DNA of 64,000 nt, from the NCBI GenBank assembly GCA_046565505.1, contig JBKHYJ010000094.1:35558-99557 (forward strand), given 5' to 3'. The notes under the pieces are model-generated. The model was not told the origin of the DNA. It did not search any database and was given only the letters and a program-made list of their open reading frames with translations. This stretch comes from JBKHYJ01 sp046565505. GTDB taxonomy: Bacteria; Acidobacteriota; Blastocatellia; UBA7656. Each line of letters begins with the position of its first letter. Position 1 is the stretch's first letter. The position numbers and the translations under genes are program-made. Below, piece after piece: positions 44,190-51,961 of this stretch.

Positions 44190-45194
44190 TCATTTCTTTT
44201 CCGACAGGTCCAGGCTCGGGTAGGCGGCGGAGGAAAACTCCTCCTGCCTCCGCGAATCGAATTCAAACCTGCGGACGCGGACCTGTATGTCTTCGAGCAT
44301 CTTTCGGTTCACGCCGAGCAGGTCCGCCACTAACCCGAAGACCCAGAACTGAACGCCGATCAGCATGAGCAGCGAGGCGAGGATCAGGCTGGGCACATGA
44401 GTCCTCGGCGTGCCACCCAGGTAGAGCACAAGCCAGCGCACGCCTAACAGCATGCCCGCGGCGAATGGGACGCTCCCGAGCAGCATGAAGAATTTGAGCG
44501 GCTTGTAGGTCATGAATATGCGCAGGATCGTCAACAGCGACTGCTTGAGGTAAGAGGGTATGCCTTTGATTAGCCGCGATGGCCTCAGATACCCATTCGT
44601 CCTTATAGGCACTGACGTGATGGCCAGCCCGTTCTGCCCCGCCTGAATTATCGTCTCTAGCGTGTAGGTGTACTCGTTGAACACGTTGAGCCGCATCGCC
44701 GCGTCGCGGCTGATCGCCCTGAACCCGCTGGGCGCGTCGGCCACGTCCGTGTTGCTCGCCATGCGGACGACGCGGCTGCCGATCTTCTGGAGCAGCTTCT
44801 TGGTCGGCGAGAAGTGCTCTATCTCGGTTATGGGCCGCGCGCCTATGACTATCTCGGCCTTGCCCGCCAGTATGGGCTCGATGAGGCTGGGGATGTCGTC
44901 GGCGCAATACTGGTTGTCGGCGTCCGTGTTCACGATTATGTCCGCGCCCGCGCGGAGCGAGGCTTCGATCCCCGCCATGAAAGCCTTCGCGAGCCCCTGG
45001 TTGTGAGAGAAGCTCACTATGTGGTCCACGCCGAAACTGCGGGCCACGTCGACGGTGCGGTCCGCGCTGCCGTCGTTGACGACCAGCCATTCGACCGCGT
45101 CCACGCCGGGGATTCGCCTGGGGAGCGCCGACAGCGTGACGCCGAGCGTGGCCTCCTCGTTGTAACAGGGTATCTGGATTATCAGTTTCGTCAT
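44190..45194 (-). CDS. GT2 glycosyltransferase, polyprenyl-phosphate glucosyltransferase type
   Basis: 334 residues from ATG 45194; TTG 45200 is two codons further out. GT-A motifs: LIIQIPCYNEEATLGVTL, LVVNDGSADRT, HNQGLAKAFMAGIE and NTDADNQYCADDIP with the metal Asp pair. Two C-terminal membrane helices (about 232-250, 265-290). It is the first gene of the GT2-toroid-GT39 unit and probably provides the lipid-linked sugar for the GT39 enzyme. Confidence 0.88.
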   Translation of the reverse strand: MTKLIIQIPCYNEEATLGVTLSALPRRIPGVDAVEWLVVNDGSADRTVDVARSFGVDHIVSFSHNQGLAKAFMAGIEASLRAGADIIVNTDADNQYCADDIPSLIEPILAGKAEIVIGARPITEIEHFSPTKKLLQKIGSRVVRMASNTDVADAPSGFRAISRDAAMRLNVFNEYTYTLETIIQAGQNGLAITSVPIRTNGYLRPSRLIKGIPSYLKQSLLTILRIFMTYKPLKFFMLLGSVPFAAGMLLGVRWLVLYLGGTPRTHVPSLILASLLMLIGVQFWVFGLVADLLGVNRKMLEDIQVRVRRFEFDSRRQEEFSSAAYPSLDLSEKK

Positions 45195-45338
45195 CGGCAA
45201 AGCAACGGCGCGAGATCGGCAAAAAAGAAACTACCAGAATAGGAAATCATTTGCGACTCGGAAGTGTCAATGAGGGGCGGCACGCGCATGGCCGCGGCGG
45301 TTTGGCGTTCCCCGGCCGCGGCGATAGAATATAAGCGG

Positions 45339-45725
45339 ATGGATATTAAGAGGGCAAAGCGAATCATTCTGAGGGGGTTGAGGCTGCGCTGCCCGGCCTG
45401 CGGCCAGGCCCGGCTCTTTAAATCCATGTTCAAAATGCATGACGAGTGCCCGCATTGCGGCATGGTCTTCATGCGCGAGCAGGGCTATTTCATCGGGGCA
45501 ATTTACGTTAACGTGATCGTGACGGAAGGGCTGATCTTTTTAGCCTACCTGGTTTGCCTGCTGACGCTTCCGGCCGTCGGCCAGACCACCTACGCCATAC
45601 TGTTCGCGCTCGCGCTGATAATCCCGCTCGCATTCAACCGCCACGCCCGGAGCATATGGATCAGCTTCGACTACATCGTTGACCCGCCCAAAGACCCATC
45701 ATCTGAGACCGAATACATGTCCTGA
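45339..45725 (+). CDS. DUF983 membrane protein
   Basis: 128 residues from ATG 45339 (in-frame starts to 45264 look unlikely). Two CxxC pairs at the N-terminus (LRCPACGQARLF, DECPHCGMVF) and two membrane helices (about 62-85 and 90-108), ending DYIVDPP. The layout equals DUF983 proteins, of unknown function but widespread in proteobacteria and others, often near haem-copper oxidase genes. No such genes are here. Confidence 0.85.
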   Translation: MDIKRAKRIILRGLRLRCPACGQARLFKSMFKMHDECPHCGMVFMREQGYFIGAIYVNVIVTEGLIFLAYLVCLLTLPAVGQTTYAILFALALIIPLAFNRHARSIWISFDYIVDPPKDPSSETEYMS

Positions 45726-45808
45726 ACCGGGCCCTTCTATCACCCGCGCCGCATGTTACGGCGAGGTTTGCCGCCGCGCCGGCACGGGCAAGCGGCAGAA
45801 TTACATGC

Positions 45809-45838
45809 TTTACGTTTCAGTCGGACCTCCTATATAAT
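45809..45838 (+). promoter_or_regulatory. Sigma70-type promoter of the large secreted protein
   Basis: TTTACG (45809-45814), 18 bases, TATAAT (45833-45838). The -10 is a perfect consensus. The leader to the ATG at 45962 is about 115 bases. Confidence 0.65.
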
Positions 45839-45961
45839 CTCGCCCATCGCAGGCCCGCATTCAGGGATAAAGCAGGTAAATGATTTTAGCGCACACGTGC
45901 CGAGTGGTGTGCGCGGTTTTGCCAGCCCTCAGGGTTAACTACTAACGAACGGAGTATGGTC

Positions 45962-48754
45962 ATGATGTCAAATTCAGGTCCCGCGCGCCGGTCCACCCGG
46001 CTGCGACTCTCACTCTTGCTAGCCTTATTATCAGGTTTCATTTCCGTCTTCACGACGGCAAGCGTCCTGCCGGTGGGGCGGGCTTCTTTCGCGCCGCGCG
46101 CTTTGGCGGCGGGCAATAATTGCGCGACCGCAACTGTGATTAATCCTTCTTTGCTCCCCTTCACGGAGGAATCGACGACGGTCGGCGCGGGCAATGACAT
46201 AGACCCGGGGTTCGGGGGCTGCGCGCCGGGACAGGGGGCGGATGTCGTCTACTCATTCACTCCCGCCGCGACCGACACTTACACCATAGGCGCGACGCCC
46301 ACGGGCACCACCTTCGACATCAGCCTCTACGTCGTGACGGATTGCTCGAACGCCTCGGGCTCATGCGTTGCGGGCGCGAATGCCAGGGGCTTTGATAAAG
46401 GCGAGGCGCTGACGCCCGTATTGACGGCCGGCACGCAGTATTTCATAGTCGTCGATAGCCCGCAGGCGACCGGAGAAGGCGCGTTCCACTTCTCTCTCCG
46501 CAGGGGCCGCCCCGCCAACGACAATTGCTCCTCCCCCACTGTGATACAGGCGAACCGCCTGCCGTTTTCGAGTTCTGACACCACCTTCGGGGCGACCAAC
46601 GACCTGAACCCGGGGGTCCCCTGCCTGCGCTCCAACCAGTCGGCGAGCGGCCCGGATGTGATCTACCAGTTTACGTCCGCGAGCACTGAAAATTACGACG
46701 TGACGGTCACGCCGAGAGGCAATTATGACGTGACGGTTTACATAGTGACGGACTGCGCCACCGGCGCGGGCTGTTCAAGCGCGGACGTGGGCGGCAGCGG
46801 GGTCGCTGAGCAGGTCCGCCGCGTCCTCAACGCGGGGACGACTTATTACATAGTCGTAGACGGATTCCAGGGTGACGCGGGCGATTTCACGATCACGCTC
46901 AGGCCCACGGTCCCGAGGACTCCCGCCGCCCCGACCGGCCTCGCCGCGCGGGCGGTCTCTTCGACGCAGATAGATCTGTCTTGGGCGGACAATTCCGGCG
47001 ACGAGCAGGGCTTCCGCATCGAGCGCAGCCTCAACGGGTCCGACTTTACAGAGATCGCTACGGTCAACGCGAACGTCACCACGTTCAGCGACACGGGCCT
47101 GACGCCGGAGACGACTTACTTCTACCGCGTTTTTGCCTTCAATAATTTCGGCAACTCGGACCCGTCCAACATCGCCGCCGACACGACGCCGCCGTCGCCC
47201 GTACCCGCGTTCCCTGTCATCAGCGTTTCTCAGGCGTCGATCAATTTCGGCTCGGTCCGGTCTACCCAGGTGGCGACCCGGACGATCACCATCACTAACG
47301 CCGGCGGCGCGGACCTTGTCATATCAAATATCATTAACCCTTTGCCGCCTTTTTCCATAGTCAACAAGCCGGCCACCCCTTTCACCATCCCGCCGGGCCA
47401 GAGCCGTGAGCTGACTGTGCAGTTCGCCCCGACCTCAATCCAACGTTTCGTAGGGTCGCTCACTATACAGAGCAACGACCCGGCCACGCCGAACCTGAAT
47501 ATCAGCCTCGAAGGCATAGGCACGTCTGCCCCGGTCCCGAACCTGGAGATCAGCCAGGGCGGCATCGATTTTCCAGGCGGCTCGGGCGCAACCTCTCTTG
47601 AGTTAAAGAACACGGGCGAGGGAGACCTCGTCATCGCGAGCATTCAACTCCCCGGCTCCCCGTTCTCCGTCAGCGGCATACCTGCCCTGCCGGTAGTACT
47701 GAAGTCGGGCGAGCGAATCCTGTTGACGGTGAATTTCGCCCCCGGCGCTCCGGGCGTCTTTTCGAGCTCCATACTCGTCGTCAGCAACGACCCGGACGCG
47801 CTGTTACTATCGATCCCTGTGCGCGGCACGAGCACGCCGCAAAGCGAGCTGTTCAAGCTCCGCGCGCCCGCTCAATTCACTGCCGTCGCGGGCACGGCCA
47901 ACACTATCAACGTGCTGGCGGTCAATGGCGTCAACACCGACATCCGATTGGCCGCCACCCCGGTCGCGGGCGGTGTCTTCACTGACAGGGGCAACGGCAG
48001 GGGCGACCTCGTGTTGACTCCCGCCGCCGCGGGGACCGCGCAGGTGACGTTCACGGCGACGGCCGGCAACCTCTCGAAGACCGTTCAAACGCTGATTACG
48101 ATAATTCCGGCGGCAGACGCGGCGAGGGTTCAGATAAGCTGGACCGCGCCGCAGACGGCGCCGGGGCCGCCGACCGGGGTCGCCGCCAAGGACTTGTTCA
48201 TCACGCCGCTCTCGGTTGATGTTAAGGCGTCCGGGGCCGAAGATTTCTCACCCGCGGACGCGGCGGGCCTCGTCGGGTATGTGATTTACAGGGAGAACAG
48301 GGCCGGCGTCAACGCCTTGCCCTCGAACATCGTAGGGGTGGTGCCCTCGACGCAGACTTCGTTCACGGACACGTTAGCCGCCCCCGCCGGCGGCTCGTTC
48401 GCGAATCTCAGGTTCTACTACCGCGTGACGGCCCTCTACGCTACGGGCACGGAGAGCGCGCCGTCGAATGAGACTTCGACCCTGCCGAAGGCCGTCGGGC
48501 TGGAATTCAAATCCAAGAGTTTGAGATTCGTCGCGGCCAATTCAAACGTGGCGGCCGGGGCCGTGCTGATCGTGGACGGGACCGAACGATTCACCATAGA
48601 GCGTGACGGTGACATATTGATCGTCAGGAAGAACGCGCGCAGCACGCCGGGGGGGTTGAAGGTCAAGGACATATTCAAGAGCGGCTCGCCGCATCAGATC
48701 GTGATAGTCAATCCGAACGGCCTCGCGTCGGACCCAGTGACATTCACGCGCTAA
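45962..48754 (+). CDS. Large secreted FN3/choice-of-anchor-D protein
   Basis: About 930 residues from ATG 45962, seven bases after GGAG (45951-45954). Signal peptide about 1-50 (ending RALAAGNN). Two PPC-like repeats (about 50-300; GADVVYSFTPAATDTYTIG and GPDVIYQFTSASTENYDVT). Then an FN3 domain (TGLAARAVSSTQIDLSW), two ASH/choice-of-anchor-D domains (ISVSQASINFGSVRSTQVA and QGGIDFPGGSGATSLE), an Ig-like fold and a second FN3. No catalytic site. A surface adhesive or matrix role is inferred. No sortase or PEP-CTERM signal is seen. Confidence 0.85.
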   Translation: MMSNSGPARRSTRLRLSLLLALLSGFISVFTTASVLPVGRASFAPRALAAGNNCATATVINPSLLPFTEESTTVGAGNDIDPGFGGCAPGQGADVVYSFTPAATDTYTIGATPTGTTFDISLYVVTDCSNASGSCVAGANARGFDKGEALTPVLTAGTQYFIVVDSPQATGEGAFHFSLRRGRPANDNCSSPTVIQANRLPFSSSDTTFGATNDLNPGVPCLRSNQSASGPDVIYQFTSASTENYDVTVTPRGNYDVTVYIVTDCATGAGCSSADVGGSGVAEQVRRVLNAGTTYYIVVDGFQGDAGDFTITLRPTVPRTPAAPTGLAARAVSSTQIDLSWADNSGDEQGFRIERSLNGSDFTEIATVNANVTTFSDTGLTPETTYFYRVFAFNNFGNSDPSNIAADTTPPSPVPAFPVISVSQASINFGSVRSTQVATRTITITNAGGADLVISNIINPLPPFSIVNKPATPFTIPPGQSRELTVQFAPTSIQRFVGSLTIQSNDPATPNLNISLEGIGTSAPVPNLEISQGGIDFPGGSGATSLELKNTGEGDLVIASIQLPGSPFSVSGIPALPVVLKSGERILLTVNFAPGAPGVFSSSILVVSNDPDALLLSIPVRGTSTPQSELFKLRAPAQFTAVAGTANTINVLAVNGVNTDIRLAATPVAGGVFTDRGNGRGDLVLTPAAAGTAQVTFTATAGNLSKTVQTLITIIPAADAARVQISWTAPQTAPGPPTGVAAKDLFITPLSVDVKASGAEDFSPADAAGLVGYVIYRENRAGVNALPSNIVGVVPSTQTSFTDTLAAPAGGSFANLRFYYRVTALYATGTESAPSNETSTLPKAVGLEFKSKSLRFVAANSNVAAGAVLIVDGTERFTIERDGDILIVRKNARSTPGGLKVKDIFKSGSPHQIVIVNPNGLASDPVTFTR

Positions 48755-48761
48755 GCTAAAC

Positions 48762-48797
48762 GGGCGCGCGGCCGATTTAAACTTCAGCCGCGCGCCC
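48762..48797. terminator. Hairpin downstream of the large secreted protein gene
   Basis: GGGCGCGCGGC (48762-48772) and GCCGCGCGCCC (48787-48797) make a perfect 11-base stem with a 14-base loop, eight bases after the stop codon. The tail TTCTTT is T-rich but not a clean run. It lies between convergent genes. Confidence 0.65.
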
Positions 48798-48837
48798 ATC
48801 GTTCTTTACCCCGCCGTCGAAACTAGAAATCAATTAA

Positions 48838-49614
48838 TCAATCATCCCGGCGAGCCGCGTTGCGCTCATGAATTATCCGCAGCCCTTCGAGCGTCAGGTC
48901 TCCGTCGACGGCCTCTATTAAACGCGAGCCGCGGCTGATGAGCGGGGCGAGGCCGCCGGTCGCGATAATGCGCGGGCGCTCGCCCAATTCCTCTATCATC
49001 TTTTCGAGCACACCATCGACGAGGCTTATGTTCCCATAGTACAGCCCGGATTGAATGCTCGCGGCAGGGTTCGTGCCGATCATTCTGTCAGGTCTGCGAA
49101 TCTCCGTATTGCGTAGCCGCGCCGCGCGCTGGAAAAGCGCGTCGGCGGAAATCTGAATGCCGGGGTAGATGATGCCGCCCAGGTATTCGCCTGCTTTCGA
49201 GATCGCGTCGAAGGTCGTCGCCGTGCCGAAGTCCACGGCCACGCACGGCCCGCCGTACTTCGCGAACGCCGCGACCGCGTTCACGATGCGGTCCGCCCCG
49301 ACTTCGCCCGGGTCGTCGTAGAGGACGGGCATGCCCGCGTTGGTCGAGTTCACGAACAATGGCTTTATGCCGAAGTATACCTCCGCCATCTTGTACAAAG
49401 TGAAGTCGAGCGGCGGCACGACCGAAGAGACCGCTATGTCGGTTATCGCCTTTGACTCCATCCCGGCCAGCAGCAATAACGTGCGGCACATGATGCCGTA
49501 CTCATCGACCGTGCGTTGACGCTCGCTGGTCAGCCGCCAGCTATGGCGGAGCTCTGCGCCGTCGTATACGCCGAGCGTCGTGTTGCTGTTTCCTACGTCG
49601 AGTACTAAGAGCAT
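48838..49614 (-). CDS. coaX: Type III pantothenate kinase
   Basis: 258 residues. Phosphorylates pantothenate, first step of coenzyme A synthesis. ASKHA-fold motifs: VLDVGNSNTTLGVYDG at the N-terminus, GADRIVNAVAAFAKYG, VAVDFGTATTFDAI and IIATGGLAPLI. This type is not inhibited by CoA and needs a monovalent cation. Next to birA, as in many genomes. Confidence 0.95.
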   Translation of the reverse strand: MLLVLDVGNSNTTLGVYDGAELRHSWRLTSERQRTVDEYGIMCRTLLLLAGMESKAITDIAVSSVVPPLDFTLYKMAEVYFGIKPLFVNSTNAGMPVLYDDPGEVGADRIVNAVAAFAKYGGPCVAVDFGTATTFDAISKAGEYLGGIIYPGIQISADALFQRAARLRNTEIRRPDRMIGTNPAASIQSGLYYGNISLVDGVLEKMIEELGERPRIIATGGLAPLISRGSRLIEAVDGDLTLEGLRIIHERNAARRDD

Positions 49615-49726
49615 AAATTCTCAAATCGTTGGGGAGAGTCTCTCGCGGGAAGTCACGCCGCGTGGTGCGGACTCAAAGTTGATTCCGGGCCGCCGGCCTT
49701 GTCGTGATTAGCGTGCGCGCCGCACT

Positions 49727-50482
49727 TCATTGCCGGGCCTTTCTTCGGAGGCTCACTTCGCCTGAAACAATCTCGCGCACCTCGCCATTTCGCAGTCGAA
49801 CCTTAATTGCGCCCGCGGCGGACAGCCCTTCGGTGACGCCTTCGATAATGTCGCCCGCAGACTCGACCCGCACAGGGCAGCCGCGCGCGTAGGTCGAGAG
49901 CTCCTCCCACCGCGTGATTACGCCCGCCGGGCAGTTGATCGCGGTCCTATACCACTGGTCCAGCCTGTCAAGCAGCGGGTACAAAAAATCATCCCGCGCG
50001 ATGGGCCGACCTGTTTCGAGGAACAAAGAGGTCGCAACGGGTTTGAGTTCGTCGGGGAACTCGCGCTGAGAGATATTCACCCCTATTCCCATAACGGCGT
50101 ATTGCAGTCGGGCGCCTTCTATCGAGGACTCCGCCAGTATTCCGCAGATTTTACGCCCGCTCGCCTGCACGTCGTTAGGCCATTTTATGTCGGCCGGCAC
50201 GCCGAAATCAATCGACAGGGTTTCGGCCACGGCTATGGCCGCGGCTAGCGTTATGAGTGGCGAATCGGCCGGCCTGATGTCCGGGCGCAGCACCAGCGAC
50301 AGGTAGAGTCCTTCGCCGGGCGGGGAAGACCATGAGCGGCCCTGGCGTCCCCGGCCCGCCGTCTGCTCCGACGCGACTACCGCCGCCCCCTCGCCGGCGC
50401 CCGAAGCCGCCAGCTCCCGCGCGAGATCATTTGTAGAAGATACGGTGTCGAACCTTAGAAGCGATGAACCTAGCTTTGTCAT
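49727..50482 (-). CDS. birA: Biotin-[acetyl-CoA carboxylase] ligase
   Basis: About 251 residues from ATG 50482; 50533 also in frame. Makes biotinyl-AMP and transfers biotin to the carrier protein of acetyl-CoA carboxylase. Motifs TVSSTNDLARELA, AGRGRQGRSWSS (ATP/biotin loop) and IKWPNDVQASGRK. No N-terminal DNA-binding domain, so it is a ligase only, not a repressor. The C-terminal SH3-like part is present (VTEGLSAAGAIKVRL). Confidence 0.94.
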   Translation of the reverse strand: MTKLGSSLLRFDTVSSTNDLARELAASGAGEGAAVVASEQTAGRGRQGRSWSSPPGEGLYLSLVLRPDIRPADSPLITLAAAIAVAETLSIDFGVPADIKWPNDVQASGRKICGILAESSIEGARLQYAVMGIGVNISQREFPDELKPVATSLFLETGRPIARDDFLYPLLDRLDQWYRTAINCPAGVITRWEELSTYARGCPVRVESAGDIIEGVTEGLSAAGAIKVRLRNGEVREIVSGEVSLRRKARQ

Positions 50483-50553
50483 GGAAGGTGGGCCCGGCCT
50501 ACGGCCGCGGGGCATGCCGAAGGCGTCTCGCATTCATGGCATCGCCCCCCCGC

Positions 50554-50964
50554 CTAGCCCCGCATTGAAAGCTCAAAGAATCTGTTGGTCGCGTTCAGCG
50601 CGGCCTTGACGGCAGAATCGACGTCGTTGCCGGCTATCTGGCAACTGCCGAACACCTGCACCTCTCTGCCTTCAAACTGAACGTCCACGAGCACGGCGAT
50701 CAAGTCTTTCCCGAGCGCGTTCACATGGTCGAGGTCGGCGAGGGAGGAGGTGAACCGCCGCTCCGCGGCTTCTTCAATAGCCCTCAAAGTGGCTTCGGCA
50801 GCCGCTTTCAGAGGGCCCGTGCCGTCGGCGTCGCCCGTCGCCTGGGAGCGGATGACCCGGTCGCCGAAGGCGATCGTCACCTGCGCGCGGCAGCGCCCGT
50901 CAGGCTCCCGGCTCAGGTCCACGTGGTCGAATCTCAGGCGCTTCTGGTTGGCGCTATTTGTCAT
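50554..50964 (-). CDS. Stand-alone protein resembling the LeuA regulatory domain
   Basis: 136 residues from ATG 50964 (upstream codons to 51123 overlap nadC and look unlikely). GTGPLKAAAEATLRAIEEA and SCQIAGNDVDSAVKAALNAT match the shape of the C-terminal allosteric dimer domain of 2-isopropylmalate synthase (GxGPVDA...A, then DIIxASxxAYLNALN), and the middle VLVDVQFEGREVQVFG aligns with its strand pair. There is no catalytic TIM barrel, so it is a free regulatory-type domain. It could bind a branched or acyl ligand; this is inference. It lies between nadC and birA. Confidence 0.55.
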   Translation of the reverse strand: MTNSANQKRLRFDHVDLSREPDGRCRAQVTIAFGDRVIRSQATGDADGTGPLKAAAEATLRAIEEAAERRFTSSLADLDHVNALGKDLIAVLVDVQFEGREVQVFGSCQIAGNDVDSAVKAALNATNRFFELSMRG

Positions 50965-51038
50965 ATATTGGTGTCGGGCGCGGAACGCCGGGCCGGCCTG
51001 ATTACCGCGCCCCGGCTCGCCGTCCGGCCCCGGCCGTT

Positions 51039-51890
51039 CTATAGAGGAGTCGTCTTCAAACTGATGTCCACGGCCGGCGCGGAGTGCGTGATCGCGCCGA
51101 CTGATATTAAATCCACGCCGCACTCGGCCAACTGCCGCACGGTTTCCAGCGTCACCCCGCCCGACACTTCGACGAGCGCCGAGGGGGCCTTCTCTCTTAT
51201 CATCTGTACGGACTGGCGAACCTCTTCGGCCCCGAAGTTGTCGAGCATGATAACGTCCGCGCGTGACGCGATTGCCTCGCGGAGCTGCGACTGATTCTGG
51301 ACCTCGACTTCAATCTTCATCAGGTGAGGCACGGCGCGGCGGGCAAGCTCTATCGCGCGGCGTACGCCCCCCGCGAGCGCGATGTGATTATCCTTTATCA
51401 GCACGCCATCATCCAACCCGAAACGGTGATTTTGACCGCCGCCGACCGTCACGGCATACTTCTCAAGCAGGCGCAGCCCCGGCGTCGTCTTCCGGGTGTC
51501 TACGATCTGAGCGCCCGTCCCGCTCACGGCGTCCACGTAGGCCCTTGTCAAAGTCGCCACGCCCGACAGGCGCTGCATCAGGTTCAGCGCGGTCCGCTCG
51601 CCGGTAAGCAGCACGCTGGCGGGCCCCTCGACCCGCGCGAACTCAGCGCCCGCGCTTATGGCCTCGCCGTCGTACACATGCGATTCGAGCTGTATCGTGT
51701 TGTCGAGCGTTCCGAACACGGCCTCCGCCACCTCTAACCCGCAGAGTATGAAATTCTGTTTGCCCAGGAAACGCCCGCGCGCCCGCAGGCCACCTCGCAC
51801 GGTGGCCTGCGTCGTCACGTCCCCGCGCCCCAGGTCCTCTTTCAACAGGTCCGCGGCGTAGGCGTATATTATTCCCGCGTCGAGTTCCAT
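51039..51890 (-). CDS. nadC: Nicotinate-nucleotide pyrophosphorylase (carboxylating)
   Basis: 283 residues from ATG 51890 (51965 also open). Converts quinolinate and PRPP to nicotinate mononucleotide for NAD. Motifs: DLGRGDVTTQATV near the N-terminus, RTALNLMQRLSGVATLT, DTRKTTPGLRLLEKYAV with GGGQNHRFGLDDGVLIKDN, and IMLDNFGAEEV, all in order. Normal length. The stop lies 75 bases before the small LeuA-domain gene. nadA and nadB are not here. Confidence 0.95.
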   Translation of the reverse strand: MELDAGIIYAYAADLLKEDLGRGDVTTQATVRGGLRARGRFLGKQNFILCGLEVAEAVFGTLDNTIQLESHVYDGEAISAGAEFARVEGPASVLLTGERTALNLMQRLSGVATLTRAYVDAVSGTGAQIVDTRKTTPGLRLLEKYAVTVGGGQNHRFGLDDGVLIKDNHIALAGGVRRAIELARRAVPHLMKIEVEVQNQSQLREAIASRADVIMLDNFGAEEVRQSVQMIREKAPSALVEVSGGVTLETVRQLAECGVDLISVGAITHSAPAVDISLKTTPL

Positions 51891-51961
51891 TATGGCGATC
51901 TCTTCCGGCAGGCGGTTGCCCGGATGGGCCCGGCCTTCATACGAACAGCTCCGGCGGCGCG

